A program made the position numbers and the translations under genes. DNA of 64,000 bases, from contig NZ_WOBR01000004.1 in assembly GCF_009727955.1 (NCBI RefSeq), forward strand, positions 435,724 to 499,723. Reading direction: 5' to 3'. A model generated the notes under the pieces. That model had not been told where the DNA came from, did no database searches, and worked only from the letters and a program-made list of their open reading frames with translations. Position 1 is the stretch's first letter, and every line of letters starts with the position of its first letter. This DNA comes from Aliivibrio fischeri. GTDB taxonomy: Bacteria; Pseudomonadota; Gammaproteobacteria; Enterobacterales; Vibrionaceae. This document shows, piece by piece, positions 54,345 through 63,698 of the stretch.

Positions 54345-55892
54345 ATGGAAGTCAAAAAAGGAACGAAGCGTAGATTAACAATACTAAGTGCAGTGTTAAT
54401 GGGGGCTTCGGGGTATACATTAGCAGCAGAAAAGCCAAATATTTTGGTTATTTGGGGCGATGATATTGGTCAATCTAATATCAGTGCGTATACCTTTGGT
54501 TTAATGGGGTATAAAACACCAAATATCGATAGTATTGCTAAAGAAGGCATGATGTTTACTGATTATTATGGTGAGCAATCATGTACTGCTGGTCGATCAA
54601 CTTTTATTACAGGACAAAGTGTTCTACGTACAGGTCTAAGTAAAGTTGGGTTACCTGGTGCAGATATCGGTTTACAAGCTGAAGACGCAACGATCGCTGA
54701 AGTACTTAAACCTATGGGATACATGACAGGACAATTTGGTAAAAACCATCTTGGCGATAAAGATGAATTCCTTCCTACAGCACATGGTTTTGATGAGTTT
54801 TTTGGTAACCTTTACCACCTAAACGCTGAAGAAGAGCCAGAAAATATTGATTATCCAAAAGATCCTGAATTCCGTAAAAAATTTGGCCCTCGTGGTGTAA
54901 TTAAATCTTTTGCTGATGGAAAAATTGAAGATACAGGTCCTCTAACTCGTAAGCGTATGGAAACGGTAGATGATGAAACGCTTTCAGCAGCTATTGATTT
55001 TATGGGGCGAGCGGTAAAAGCGGATAAGCCATTCTTTGTATGGTGGAACGCAACTCGTATGCATTTTAGAACTCACGTAAAACCTGAGTTACAAGGTTCA
55101 ACAGGTATCAGTAACTATGCTGATGGTATGGTTGAGCATGATAACCACGTTGGTGAACTCTTAAAAACAGTGGATAAATTAGGTATTAAAGATAACACCA
55201 TTGTTTTCTACTCTACCGATAATGGTCCTCATATGAACTCATGGCCGGATGCGGGTACAACTCCATTCCGTAGTGAGAAAAATACAAACTGGGAAGGGGC
55301 ATATCGTGTTCCTGCAATGGTTCGTTGGCCAGGAAAAATTGAACCGGGTGTAGTATCTAATGAAATTATGCACCACATGGATTGGCTACCAACTTTTGCC
55401 GCTGCTGCTGGTAACGATCATATTAAAAAGGATCTGAAAAAAGGAACCAAGCTTGGTAATAAGAGTTTTAAAAACCATTTAGATGGTTATAACTTCCTAC
55501 CTTATCTAACGGGTGAAGAAGAGAAAGGCCGTCGTGAAGAAATCTTCTACTTCACTGATGATGGCGATTTAGCTGCCCTTCGTTATAACAAGTGGAAAGC
55601 CGTATTTATGGAGCAACGTGTGAACGGAACGCTTCAAATTTGGGCTGAACCGTTTGTAACATTACGTGTGCCTAAGCTATTTAACTTACGTATGGACCCA
55701 TATGAAGTCGCTGATGTAACGTCGAATACATATTATGACTGGTTACTAGATCATGCTTATATGTTCGTACCAGCGCAAGCTTATGTAGGAAAATACTTAG
55801 CAACATTTGAAGAGTTCCCACCTCGTCAAAAAGCGGCAAGCTTTAGTCTTGATCAGGTAATGGAAAAACTTCAGCAGCCTCACAGTAAGTAA
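54345..55892 (+). CDS. Secreted Cys-type sulfatase 3
   Basis: The 515-residue sulfatase has a signal peptide (GTKRRLTILSAVLMGASG, cleavage near LAAE), PNILVIWGDDIGQSNIS, the formylglycine motif CTAGR in EQSCTAGRSTFITGQ, GKNHLGD, and the same C-terminal pattern as sulfatase 2. The open frame begins at 54261, but ATG 54345 has AGGAG upstream and starts the signal peptide. It is followed by a UUCG-capped terminator and then the cytochrome gene on the same strand. Confidence 0.92.
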   Translation: MEVKKGTKRRLTILSAVLMGASGYTLAAEKPNILVIWGDDIGQSNISAYTFGLMGYKTPNIDSIAKEGMMFTDYYGEQSCTAGRSTFITGQSVLRTGLSKVGLPGADIGLQAEDATIAEVLKPMGYMTGQFGKNHLGDKDEFLPTAHGFDEFFGNLYHLNAEEEPENIDYPKDPEFRKKFGPRGVIKSFADGKIEDTGPLTRKRMETVDDETLSAAIDFMGRAVKADKPFFVWWNATRMHFRTHVKPELQGSTGISNYADGMVEHDNHVGELLKTVDKLGIKDNTIVFYSTDNGPHMNSWPDAGTTPFRSEKNTNWEGAYRVPAMVRWPGKIEPGVVSNEIMHHMDWLPTFAAAAGNDHIKKDLKKGTKLGNKSFKNHLDGYNFLPYLTGEEEKGRREEIFYFTDDGDLAALRYNKWKAVFMEQRVNGTLQIWAEPFVTLRVPKLFNLRMDPYEVADVTSNTYYDWLLDHAYMFVPAQAYVGKYLATFEEFPPRQKAASFSLDQVMEKLQQPHSK

Positions 55893-55923
55893 TTTAATTT
55901 ATCATTACAGTTCTTAATTAAGA

Positions 55924-55939
55924 GGGCTCTTCGGAGCCC
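55924..55939 (+). terminator. Terminator after sulfatase 3
   Basis: The stem GGGCTC / GAGCCC is capped by a UUCG tetraloop and followed by CTTTTT, a very stable short terminator. Confidence 0.85.
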
Positions 55940-56030
55940 CTTTTTATATAAAGAGAGTAGCAATATAAATTCAGAGGGAACACACAAAATCAATGAGTTA
56001 AATGGAAAACTTATGACAAGTGAACTATAT

Positions 56031-56045
56031 CTAACTTATCGTTAT
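56031..56045. promoter_or_regulatory. Weak copy of the sulfatase-locus motif, cytochrome gene
   Basis: CTAACTTATCGTTAT, 50 bp before the cytochrome start, matches the ATAAC-N5-GTTAT pattern except for its first base. Confidence 0.35.
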
Positions 56046-56094
56046 TTGTTTATTTTTGAAATCAGAATTATGGTCAAGATGTATAAGGATATAT

Positions 56095-58371
56095 ATGACT
56101 AAGAAAAATCTTACCTACGTATTTTTGGTCATGTGGGTGAATATTATGTTGTTTTCACCAACTGTATTTTCTGCTGATTTTATTGGTAGTGAATCTTGTA
56201 TTGATTGTCATAAAGAAGCCGTTGATGCTTGGGAGGGATCAGATCATGACATGGCGATGAAGCATGCGGATAAAAGTAGCGTATTTGGCGATTTTGATAA
56301 TGCTACCTTTGAGTTTGAAGGCAAAACCAATCGATTTTTCAAAAAAGACAAAGAGTATTGGGTCAATATTGAAGGGCCTGATGGTCAATTTCATGATTAT
56401 AAAATAAGTTATACATTTGGGTTCGAACCGCTACAACAGTACATGGTTGAGTTTGACGATGGGCGAATTCAATTAATTCCATTTGCTTGGGATTCAAGAC
56501 ACAAAAATCAGGGGGGGCAACGTTGGTATCATTTATACCCTGATATGAAAAAAACGGACGAGTTTTACTGGACCAATACCGGGCAGAATTGGAATTTCAT
56601 GTGCGCAGATTGTCACTCAACCAATGTGCAGAAAAATTACGATTCAGAGAAAAATAGTTATGAGACTTCATGGTCAGAAATAAATGTCAGCTGTGAAGCG
56701 TGCCATGGCCCTGCGAGTGAACATATAAAATGGAGTAAAAAGCAAGAGGTTCCTATTGGACTTCATTATGGTTTTGAGCGTGATCTGAGCAAATCAGTAA
56801 AAGAGTGGGTATTTAAACAAGGTTCATCAACCCTTCAACCAAAAGCAATTAATAAAACGGATCAAATTACGGTATGCGCTCAGTGTCATAGTCGTAGAAC
56901 TCAATTAAATGAGGCGCAAGCACATACAAAAGGTGATTTTGATGAACGTTCTTTACTGGATAGTTACCTTCCAAGTTTAATTACTCCAGAGCTTTATCAT
57001 AATGATGGTCAGATTTATGATGAAGACTATGTTTATGGTTCATTTATGCAGTCAAAAATGGCCAAAAAAGGGGTAACGTGTACTAACTGCCATGATCCTC
57101 ACACAACAAAATTAAGCATTCCAGAAGAAGCAATATGCAGTCAATGTCATATCGCATCAGAATACACACCAGAGAAACACACCTTTCATTTAGCCAATAC
57201 GGAAGCCTCTCAATGTACGACGTGCCATATGCCTGAAACGGTTTATATGGGAGTTGATGCAAGGCGTGATCACAGTTGGCAAATACCAAGACCAGATCTT
57301 AGCAAGAACATTGGTACTCCGAATGTCTGTACTCAATGCCATGAAGACAAGGATGATGTTTGGGCTGACGAGCAAGTCGGGCAATGGTTTCCTGATTCTC
57401 CGTATAGAAACCAACAACATTTTGCCGTGGCATTTTATGCATCAGATATCCATTATCGAGGCGCTGGTGATGCATTGTCTTATACCGCTCAAGATGCGAA
57501 ACAAGCAGGAATAATCAGAGGCTCGGCATTACAGAGATTAAGTGCTTTCCCAAGTAAAAATACCTTAGTGGCTTTAGGGCGGGCGGTGAAAAATAACGAT
57601 GAACTAATAAGGTTAGGTGCCATTCAAGGTTCTGCTGGCTATGAGGCTCTTGATCGTTGGCAAATTATCTCTCCTTTATTAACCGATCCTGTGCTAGCTA
57701 TTAGAACGGAAACAGCAGGAGCTTTAGCTGCTTATTGGTCTGAATTGAATCCATTACAAAGAGAGCAGCTGTCACCTGTTCTAGATGAATACATCGAGAT
57801 TCAAAAATTTAATTCTGACAGAGGTTTTGGTCGAACAAACTTAGGTAATGTATACCGTGCTCAGGGAGAGCTAGCTAAAGCGGAAGAAGCCTATTTAGGC
57901 GCAATAGAGATAGAGCCGTATTTTGTGAATAGTTACGTCAATCTTGCTGATCTTTATCGCTCTCAAGGTAATGAAAATAAAGGATACGAAATATTAAGAA
58001 AGGGAATTAAAGCGCAACCTAATTCAGGAGCACTTCGTTATAGTGCGGGATTATCGCTTTTACGTTTAAATAAAAAAACAGAAGCGGCAGAGCGGTTTAA
58101 ACAAGCCACTCAGATAGAAAAACAAAATGCCCAATATTGGTATGTTTACGGGTTATCGATGGAATCCTTTAATGGTAAGCAAGCGGCCGATGCATTAGGG
58201 CGTGCTTTTACCATAAGCAAAAACCCTCAGCACTTATTTGCACAATGTGACATGTTATTGAAATATCAATCAAATAAAGCACAAGCATGCATTAATGAAT
58301 TACAGAAATACGCCCCTGCGAATGTGATTAATTCATTAAACCAACGTCTTAATCAGGTAAGCACCCATTAA
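56095..58371 (+). CDS. Octahaem cytochrome c with TPR repeats
   Basis: The 758-residue protein has a signal peptide (to about VFSADF, residue 27). Eight CxxCH haem sites follow: CIDCH, CADCH, CEACH, CAQCH, CTNCH, CSQCH, CTTCH and CTQCH. The haem part (~30-430) resembles cytochrome c554-type multihaem proteins. A HEAT-like helical stretch (~470-570) leads to TPR repeats (~585-720; NLGNVYRAQGELAKAEEAYLGAIEIEP). It is predicted to act in periplasmic electron transfer, with TPRs binding a partner. ATG 56095 follows AAGGAT. It lies between sulfatase 3 and the MoxR/Bat operon. Confidence 0.9.
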   Translation: MTKKNLTYVFLVMWVNIMLFSPTVFSADFIGSESCIDCHKEAVDAWEGSDHDMAMKHADKSSVFGDFDNATFEFEGKTNRFFKKDKEYWVNIEGPDGQFHDYKISYTFGFEPLQQYMVEFDDGRIQLIPFAWDSRHKNQGGQRWYHLYPDMKKTDEFYWTNTGQNWNFMCADCHSTNVQKNYDSEKNSYETSWSEINVSCEACHGPASEHIKWSKKQEVPIGLHYGFERDLSKSVKEWVFKQGSSTLQPKAINKTDQITVCAQCHSRRTQLNEAQAHTKGDFDERSLLDSYLPSLITPELYHNDGQIYDEDYVYGSFMQSKMAKKGVTCTNCHDPHTTKLSIPEEAICSQCHIASEYTPEKHTFHLANTEASQCTTCHMPETVYMGVDARRDHSWQIPRPDLSKNIGTPNVCTQCHEDKDDVWADEQVGQWFPDSPYRNQQHFAVAFYASDIHYRGAGDALSYTAQDAKQAGIIRGSALQRLSAFPSKNTLVALGRAVKNNDELIRLGAIQGSAGYEALDRWQIISPLLTDPVLAIRTETAGALAAYWSELNPLQREQLSPVLDEYIEIQKFNSDRGFGRTNLGNVYRAQGELAKAEEAYLGAIEIEPYFVNSYVNLADLYRSQGNENKGYEILRKGIKAQPNSGALRYSAGLSLLRLNKKTEAAERFKQATQIEKQNAQYWYVYGLSMESFNGKQAADALGRAFTISKNPQHLFAQCDMLLKYQSNKAQACINELQKYAPANVINSLNQRLNQVSTH

Positions 58372-58379
58372 TGATGTGT

Positions 58380-58394
58380 ATAACCAATAGTTAT
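58380..58394. promoter_or_regulatory. ATAAC-N5-GTTAT motif, moxR operon
   Basis: ATAACCAATAGTTAT lies 58 bp before the moxR-like start and 9 bp past the cytochrome stop. It suggests the operon has its own regulated promoter. Confidence 0.6.
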
Positions 58395-58451
58395 AGTTAA
58401 TTTACTTACAATGAATATGGATAACGAATCGTATCGGGTTTAGGAGGAAAC

Positions 58452-59465
58452 ATGAACCAAACGCAACAAGCAATAAATACACTTATGTCACAGGTTGAGC
58501 GATCAGTTATTGGTCAAGCTCATGTTGTTCGTTCATTAGTTATTGGGTTACTTACTCAAGGTCATGTTTTGCTTGAAGGTTTACCCGGTACAGCAAAAAC
58601 ACGATCAGTAAAATCGTTGGCTGATAATTTACATACGTCATTTGGTCGTATTCAGTTTACTCCAGATCTTTTACCTTCTGATGTTACCGGTACAGAGGTT
58701 TATCAAGAGCAAAATGGTAAACCACAATTGAATTTCCAACCTGGCCCAATTTTTAACAGCATTGTATTAGCGGATGAAATAAATAGGGCTCCTGCTAAAG
58801 TTCAAGCTGCGCTGTTGGAAGCGATGGCTGAAGGAACGATCACCGTTGGTGATAGAACACATACTTTGCCTGATTTGTTCATGGTATTAGCAACACAAAA
58901 CCCCGTAGAGCAAGAGGGCACATACCCATTGCCAGAAGCGCAAATGGACCGCTTTATTATGAAAGTCTCGGTTGATTATCCTGATGATGATGCTGAGCTG
59001 GATATTATTCGTTTAGTAAGAAGCGAAGAAAATCTGGATAAAAAGCCATTGGATAAGGAGCCTTCAGAAAATGACACGATTCTTAAGCCTGATACTATTC
59101 AATTAGATCCGTCGGTTGTTATGCAAGCGAGATCGGAACTGTCAAATATTGATGTTTCAGAAATCAGTGAACGTTATATTGTGGCGTTAGTGATGGCGAC
59201 ACGTAAGCCTGAGCGCTACGCTGAATCTAATTTATCTCGTTGGATAGAAGTGGGTTCAAGTCCGCGAGCATCTATTGCATTAGATAAATGTGCTCGTGCT
59301 TACGCTTGGTTACAAGGTAGAGATTACGTAGAGCCCGATGATATTCGAGCAATGGCACACTCAGTTCTGGGGCATCGTGTTACGTTAAGTTATGACGCGT
59401 TGGCAGATGGAGTGACACAAGAACAAGTGATAAACGAATTATTGGATCACGTTGTTATTGGGTAG
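58452..59465 (+). CDS. MoxR-type AAA+ ATPase
   Basis: The 337-residue AAA+ protein of the MoxR group has Walker A EGLPGTAKTRSV (~42-50), FTPDLLPSDVTGTEVY, Walker B SIVLADEINRAPAKVQAALLEAMAE, sensor 1 ATQNPVEQEGTYPLPEAQMDRF and sensor 2 in GSSPRASIAL. MoxR ATPases work with VWA proteins as chaperones that activate or insert cofactors into partner enzymes. TAGGAGG precedes the ATG. It is the first gene of a tightly packed six-gene operon. Confidence 0.94.
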   Translation: MNQTQQAINTLMSQVERSVIGQAHVVRSLVIGLLTQGHVLLEGLPGTAKTRSVKSLADNLHTSFGRIQFTPDLLPSDVTGTEVYQEQNGKPQLNFQPGPIFNSIVLADEINRAPAKVQAALLEAMAEGTITVGDRTHTLPDLFMVLATQNPVEQEGTYPLPEAQMDRFIMKVSVDYPDDDAELDIIRLVRSEENLDKKPLDKEPSENDTILKPDTIQLDPSVVMQARSELSNIDVSEISERYIVALVMATRKPERYAESNLSRWIEVGSSPRASIALDKCARAYAWLQGRDYVEPDDIRAMAHSVLGHRVTLSYDALADGVTQEQVINELLDHVVIG

Positions 59466-59473
59466 GGCTTTTG

Positions 59474-60412
59474 ATGACAGAGAAAAGCAAAGACGCACGC
59501 ATACATTGTGAATACAGCAAACTGGTAAAACTACAATCTCAAGCTGGTTTTTTTAGTTTGCTTCCTAATTTAAAGTCAGGGACGGCACTGTCTGGTCGTC
59601 ATTCTTCAGTATTTCGTGGACGTGGATTAAATTTTGAAGAGTTAAGGCACTATCAATTAGGTGATGATATTCGAAACCTAGATTGGAAAGTGACGATGCG
59701 AACAGGTAAACCTCATGTTCGATCTTATACCGAAGAGAAAGATCGAAATTTTATTATCTGTGTTGATCAGCGCAGTAGTATGTTTTTTTCGTCGGTCGAT
59801 ACCATGAAATCGGTTGTTGCAGCAGAATTAGCAGCATTAACGGCATGGCGAATTTTACAAGATAGCGATCGTGTTGGTTTTGTCATTAATGCAAGTGAGA
59901 AATTACACTGGTTAACACCAAAACGATCTCAGGGTGATTTGCTCCATCGATTACAATTGTTAGCAAGTTCAAATCAATCTTTAAACGTGACGAGCACCGA
60001 TGTTGATTCTGTTAGTTTTACCCAATTTGTTACTTTGCTTGGTCGTTTAAAACTCAAAGAAGCCACGATTATTATTTTGAGTGATTGGAATGGGGCAACT
60101 CCTGATGATGTTACGCATTTAAAGCATCTTCAAAAGCATAATGATGTGCTTGGTGTTCTTATCTCAGATCCATTTGAATCAATGCTACCTTCATTAAGTA
60201 ATGACTGGGTTGTTGGTAATGGGGATGTTCAAATTAACTTAAATGATGCCAAAAAGTTTGATTTAGCGAACAAGGGACTTGCTGAGCATCAATCATTGAA
60301 AAAAGAACAACTCATTCAATTAATGGCAGCAAAAGGACTTCCTACTATAGAAGTAGATACGTCAGGATCTCATATTGAGCAGTTCAAGCGTGCAATAGGA
60401 GGACGTCGATGA
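59474..60412 (+). CDS. DUF58-family protein
   Basis: The 312-residue protein has the DUF58 signature: GRGLNFEELRHYQLGDDIRNLDWKVTMRTGKPHVRSYTEEKDRNFIICVDQRSSM, which leads into a degenerate VWA-like fold. ATG 59474 is preferred over TTG 59471. It is 8 bp after moxR, and its stop overlaps the next start in an ATGA. DUF58 proteins accompany MoxR and Bat proteins in envelope assembly modules. Confidence 0.9.
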   Translation: MTEKSKDARIHCEYSKLVKLQSQAGFFSLLPNLKSGTALSGRHSSVFRGRGLNFEELRHYQLGDDIRNLDWKVTMRTGKPHVRSYTEEKDRNFIICVDQRSSMFFSSVDTMKSVVAAELAALTAWRILQDSDRVGFVINASEKLHWLTPKRSQGDLLHRLQLLASSNQSLNVTSTDVDSVSFTQFVTLLGRLKLKEATIIILSDWNGATPDDVTHLKHLQKHNDVLGVLISDPFESMLPSLSNDWVVGNGDVQINLNDAKKFDLANKGLAEHQSLKKEQLIQLMAAKGLPTIEVDTSGSHIEQFKRAIGGRR

Positions 60413-60948
60413 GCGTACATCAGCCACCTAGCAGTTATATATTAAAAAAATTAAGTGAAGTGACGGTACCTGATCACGTAAGTTGGTTTCCTCAGACCAT
60501 TGGATGGCAAATTCTCGCATTTGTATTGCTTGCATTTATTGTCTACAAAAGTGTGTTATGGCTAAAACGATGGTGGGCAAATCGTTATCGTCGTGAAGCA
60601 TTGGATGTGCTTTTATTATTGCGAGATTCACAAGTACCGAATCAATCTATCAGTTATGAAATATTTGAAGTGATGAAAGCGGTATTAGTGTATATCGACC
60701 CGAGCCACTCTAATCAATTTGGAGACGCTTTTTTGCAAGCGATTGATTCATATGGAAGTGATGACAGAGAGGCATTTCATTCAGAATTAGGCGAAAGATG
60801 GATGTACTCTTTAGTTAAATCAAAAATAACATTAAATGAACAAGAAATTGCAGCCTTATTTGCGCTGTGCATTGATTGGTTAGAGAGTCACAAAGATATA
60901 AAAACGGCGAACAAAGACGTTAAAAAAGGAGAGGATTATGCCGTTTGA
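60409..60948 (+). CDS. DUF4381-family membrane protein
   Basis: The 179-residue protein has one membrane helix (IGWQILAFVLLAFIVYKSVLWL, ~29-50), a basic stretch and a helical cytoplasmic domain, as in DUF4381 proteins of Bat operons. GGAGG precedes the ATG, which overlaps the DUF58 stop. Its end overlaps BatA by 11 bp. Confidence 0.85.
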   Translation: MSVHQPPSSYILKKLSEVTVPDHVSWFPQTIGWQILAFVLLAFIVYKSVLWLKRWWANRYRREALDVLLLLRDSQVPNQSISYEIFEVMKAVLVYIDPSHSNQFGDAFLQAIDSYGSDDREAFHSELGERWMYSLVKSKITLNEQEIAALFALCIDWLESHKDIKTANKDVKKGEDYAV

Positions 60949-62008
60949 TCAACTTGAATTAGCAAATCCATATTGGTTATGGATGCTTCCTTTACCACTG
61001 ATAATATATTGGTTTATACCTGCATATCGAACACGTCAATCAGCCATTAAAGTCCCATTTTTTGATGTGTTGGTTAAGGCGTTAGATGAGGAACCATCAG
61101 AAGGCGCAAGCCAATTAAGTGCAAGCTTATGGCAAAAAGCCTTTTTGGTTGTGTCGTGGTGTCTGCTTATTTTTGCTTTAACAAAGCCAACGATATTAGG
61201 TGAGCCACAAACTCGTGAAAGTTTAGGCCGTGATGTCATGGTTGTGGTGGATTTATCAGGTTCAATGGCTGAGCAAGATTTTGTGTCTAAGCAATCGTCA
61301 GATTCTGGTGAAATAAAGAAAATCTCACGCCTAGAAGCAACAAAAGAAGTATTAGCTGATTTCGTTAAAACGCGTAAAGGAGATCGTTTAGGACTTATTT
61401 TATTTGGTGATGCTGCTTTTGTGCAAACGCCATTCACGGCTGATCAATCCGTTTGGCTTGAATTGTTGAATCAAACAGATGTTGCAATGGCAGGGCAAAG
61501 TACTCACCTAGGCGATGCCATCGGTCTTGCGATTAAAGTGTTTGAGCAGAGCAGCGAAGATAAAGCCTCAACTGAAGAAAATGCAAAGCCACGAGAAAAA
61601 GTCGCGATTGTTTTAACGGATGGTAACGATACTGGCAGTTATGTTGAACCTATTGATGCCGCGAAAGTTGCAGCAGCGAAAGGCGTGCGTATACATATGA
61701 TTGCAATGGGAGATCCGCGAACAGTGGGTGAGCAAGCCTTGGATATGAACATCATTAATCGTGTTGCTAAAGAGTCTGGAGGTAAAGCATTTCAGGCGAT
61801 TAATCGTGATGAATTAGAACAAGCTTATGATGAAATCGGTGAGTTAGAGCCTCAACTTTATGAAAGTACGACTTATCGACCAAAGCAGTCAATTCATCAA
61901 TATCCAGCGATGTTAATTGTTGCAATGTATTTGTTTGCCTTTGGTTTTGCCACTATTAGACGTTATTTTTCATCGTCTTCAAAAAAAGCAGGAGAAAAGC
62001 ATGTTTGA
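60938..62008 (+). CDS. BatA-like VWA membrane protein
   Basis: The 356-residue protein has two N-terminal membrane helices, a VWA domain with intact MIDAS (VVVDLSGSMAEQ, then TDGNDTG) and a C-terminal membrane helix (AMLIVAMYLFAFGFATI). VWA proteins of this class bind metal-dependent partners at the membrane and act with MoxR. GGAGAGG precedes the ATG within the preceding gene. Confidence 0.92.
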   Translation: MPFDQLELANPYWLWMLPLPLIIYWFIPAYRTRQSAIKVPFFDVLVKALDEEPSEGASQLSASLWQKAFLVVSWCLLIFALTKPTILGEPQTRESLGRDVMVVVDLSGSMAEQDFVSKQSSDSGEIKKISRLEATKEVLADFVKTRKGDRLGLILFGDAAFVQTPFTADQSVWLELLNQTDVAMAGQSTHLGDAIGLAIKVFEQSSEDKASTEENAKPREKVAIVLTDGNDTGSYVEPIDAAKVAAAKGVRIHMIAMGDPRTVGEQALDMNIINRVAKESGGKAFQAINRDELEQAYDEIGELEPQLYESTTYRPKQSIHQYPAMLIVAMYLFAFGFATIRRYFSSSSKKAGEKHV

Positions 62009-63698
62009 TCTTCTGATGTGGCAACAAATTATGACTGAATTTCATTTTATTCGTCCGTTATGGCTATTAGCCTTAATTCCATTAAGTATTGTTATTTATT
62101 TACGCTGGAAACAAGACACTAAAAATGAGTGGCAGCAAGAATTACCAAAACACCTTCGTTCTGTGTTAACGGTTAATGATCTTGGTTGGAAAAAACAATT
62201 ACCATTAAAATTATTGGCTGTTTCTATGCTCGTAGCTATTGTGGTTTGTGCTGGTCCTACATGGGAGCGTGAGGCTTCGCCATTTGGTGAAGATAAAGCC
62301 GCATTGCTTATAATCTTAGATAACAGTGAATCCATGTTGCAAAAGGATTTAGCTCCGAATCGATTAGAACGTTCTAAGCAAAAAATTCGAGATTTAATTG
62401 CATTGCGTAAAGGTGGAAAAACAGGGCTTGTTGTATTTTCAGGAACGTCACATTTGGCTATGCCGTTAACAAAAGATAACTCAGTTTTTGCACCATTCTT
62501 AGCCGCAACTCAACCGGATATTATGCCTGTAGAAGGTAAAAATGCAGAAAGTGCATTACCACTTATTGAACCTCAATTAGGAACTGAGAGTGCGGGAACC
62601 GTATTATTAATTACGGATGGCGCTAACCCTGAAACCATATCAGCTTATGAGAAATACTTTTCTACGAGTCGTCATCAACTGCTTGTGCTTGCCGCTGGTA
62701 ATGAAAACAGAGCGAGTGACAACCCGATGGATTATGCCTCATTAAAAAAATTAGCAAGTAAAAGTGGTGGAAGCGTTATAAACGTTACTGTGGATGATAG
62801 TGATGTTCGTAGTTTAAACAGTAAAGTTGAACGACATATGCAATTAAATAATGAATCAGCTATGCCGTGGAAAGACATGGGTTATTACTTATTATTTCCT
62901 GTTTCATTACTTATGTTGTCATGGTTCAGAAGAGGGTGGCTAGTGAAATGGTGTCTAGTGGTGGTATTGGTTTGCCCGACATTTTATTCAATGCCAACAT
63001 ACGCAGAAACCGTAAGTTTAAAAGCGAAAGCTCAAGAACCGGTTAAAGAAGTGACTTTATGGGAAAAAACATCAGGCTGGTGGATGAACTTGTGGCTAAC
63101 GCCCGATCAGCAAGGACAATGGTATTTTGATCAATCAGACTATTTAAAAGCAGCAAAAAGTTATCAAGATCCATTAATGAAGGGTACTGCGTATTATTAT
63201 GCCGGTGAGTACAAGTTGGCTCACAGTGCATTTATTGCGGTGAAATCAGATTTAGGAATGTTTAATGCCGCAAATGCGTTGGCTCGACAAAGAGAATATG
63301 TTGCTGCGAGAGACATCTATCGTCTGTTGTTAAAGAAAGATCTTGCACCTGATTTAAAAGAAAAAGCGCAAAATAACTTAAACGTCATGCAAGGCATTGT
63401 TGATGAGGTCAATCGGATGAGTGAAAGTCAAAAAGGCACGACCGATGGTCCAGAAGAGTCATTTGAACTGGGTGATGATAAACCTAGAACCGGCGATGGT
63501 GCTGATGAAGAAGTGGACTCTTCTTTAATGACTAAAGAAAGTTTAAATGCAAATGAGATCTTGGGGAGTCAAGAGTTGGCGGACAAATGGCTTCGTCGTG
63601 TTGAGGCAGATCCAAAATACTTCTTACGTGCTAAGTTCCAATTGCAACTTCGTGAACAAACAAGTAATACAGCAATGCAAAATGAAGAGGTGAAATAA
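62001..63698 (+). CDS. BatB-like VWA + TPR membrane protein
   Basis: The 565-residue protein has membrane helices at ~20-37 and ~70-88, a VWA domain with MIDAS LIILDNSESM and LLITDGANP, and another membrane pair near 310-340. A periplasmic TPR-like region follows (DYLKAAKSYQDPLMKGTAYYYAGEYKLAHSAF), with an acidic tail. It combines the roles of BatB and BatC. The open frame begins at 61917, but ATG 62001 follows AGGAGAAAA, overlaps BatA by 8 bp and gives the normal N-terminus. Confidence 0.9.
   Translation: MFDLLMWQQIMTEFHFIRPLWLLALIPLSIVIYLRWKQDTKNEWQQELPKHLRSVLTVNDLGWKKQLPLKLLAVSMLVAIVVCAGPTWEREASPFGEDKAALLIILDNSESMLQKDLAPNRLERSKQKIRDLIALRKGGKTGLVVFSGTSHLAMPLTKDNSVFAPFLAATQPDIMPVEGKNAESALPLIEPQLGTESAGTVLLITDGANPETISAYEKYFSTSRHQLLVLAAGNENRASDNPMDYASLKKLASKSGGSVINVTVDDSDVRSLNSKVERHMQLNNESAMPWKDMGYYLLFPVSLLMLSWFRRGWLVKWCLVVVLVCPTFYSMPTYAETVSLKAKAQEPVKEVTLWEKTSGWWMNLWLTPDQQGQWYFDQSDYLKAAKSYQDPLMKGTAYYYAGEYKLAHSAFIAVKSDLGMFNAANALARQREYVAARDIYRLLLKKDLAPDLKEKAQNNLNVMQGIVDEVNRMSESQKGTTDGPEESFELGDDKPRTGDGADEEVDSSLMTKESLNANEILGSQELADKWLRRVEADPKYFLRAKFQLQLREQTSNTAMQNEEVK

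Noticed and set aside
61036-61437. 133-codon minus-strand frame inside the BatA gene
   Set aside because: Antisense shadow of a clear VWA gene with no ribosome site or family pattern.
61917-62000. Upstream extension of the BatB frame
   Set aside because: It overlaps BatA heavily; ATG 62001 has a good ribosome site and yields the usual N-terminus.
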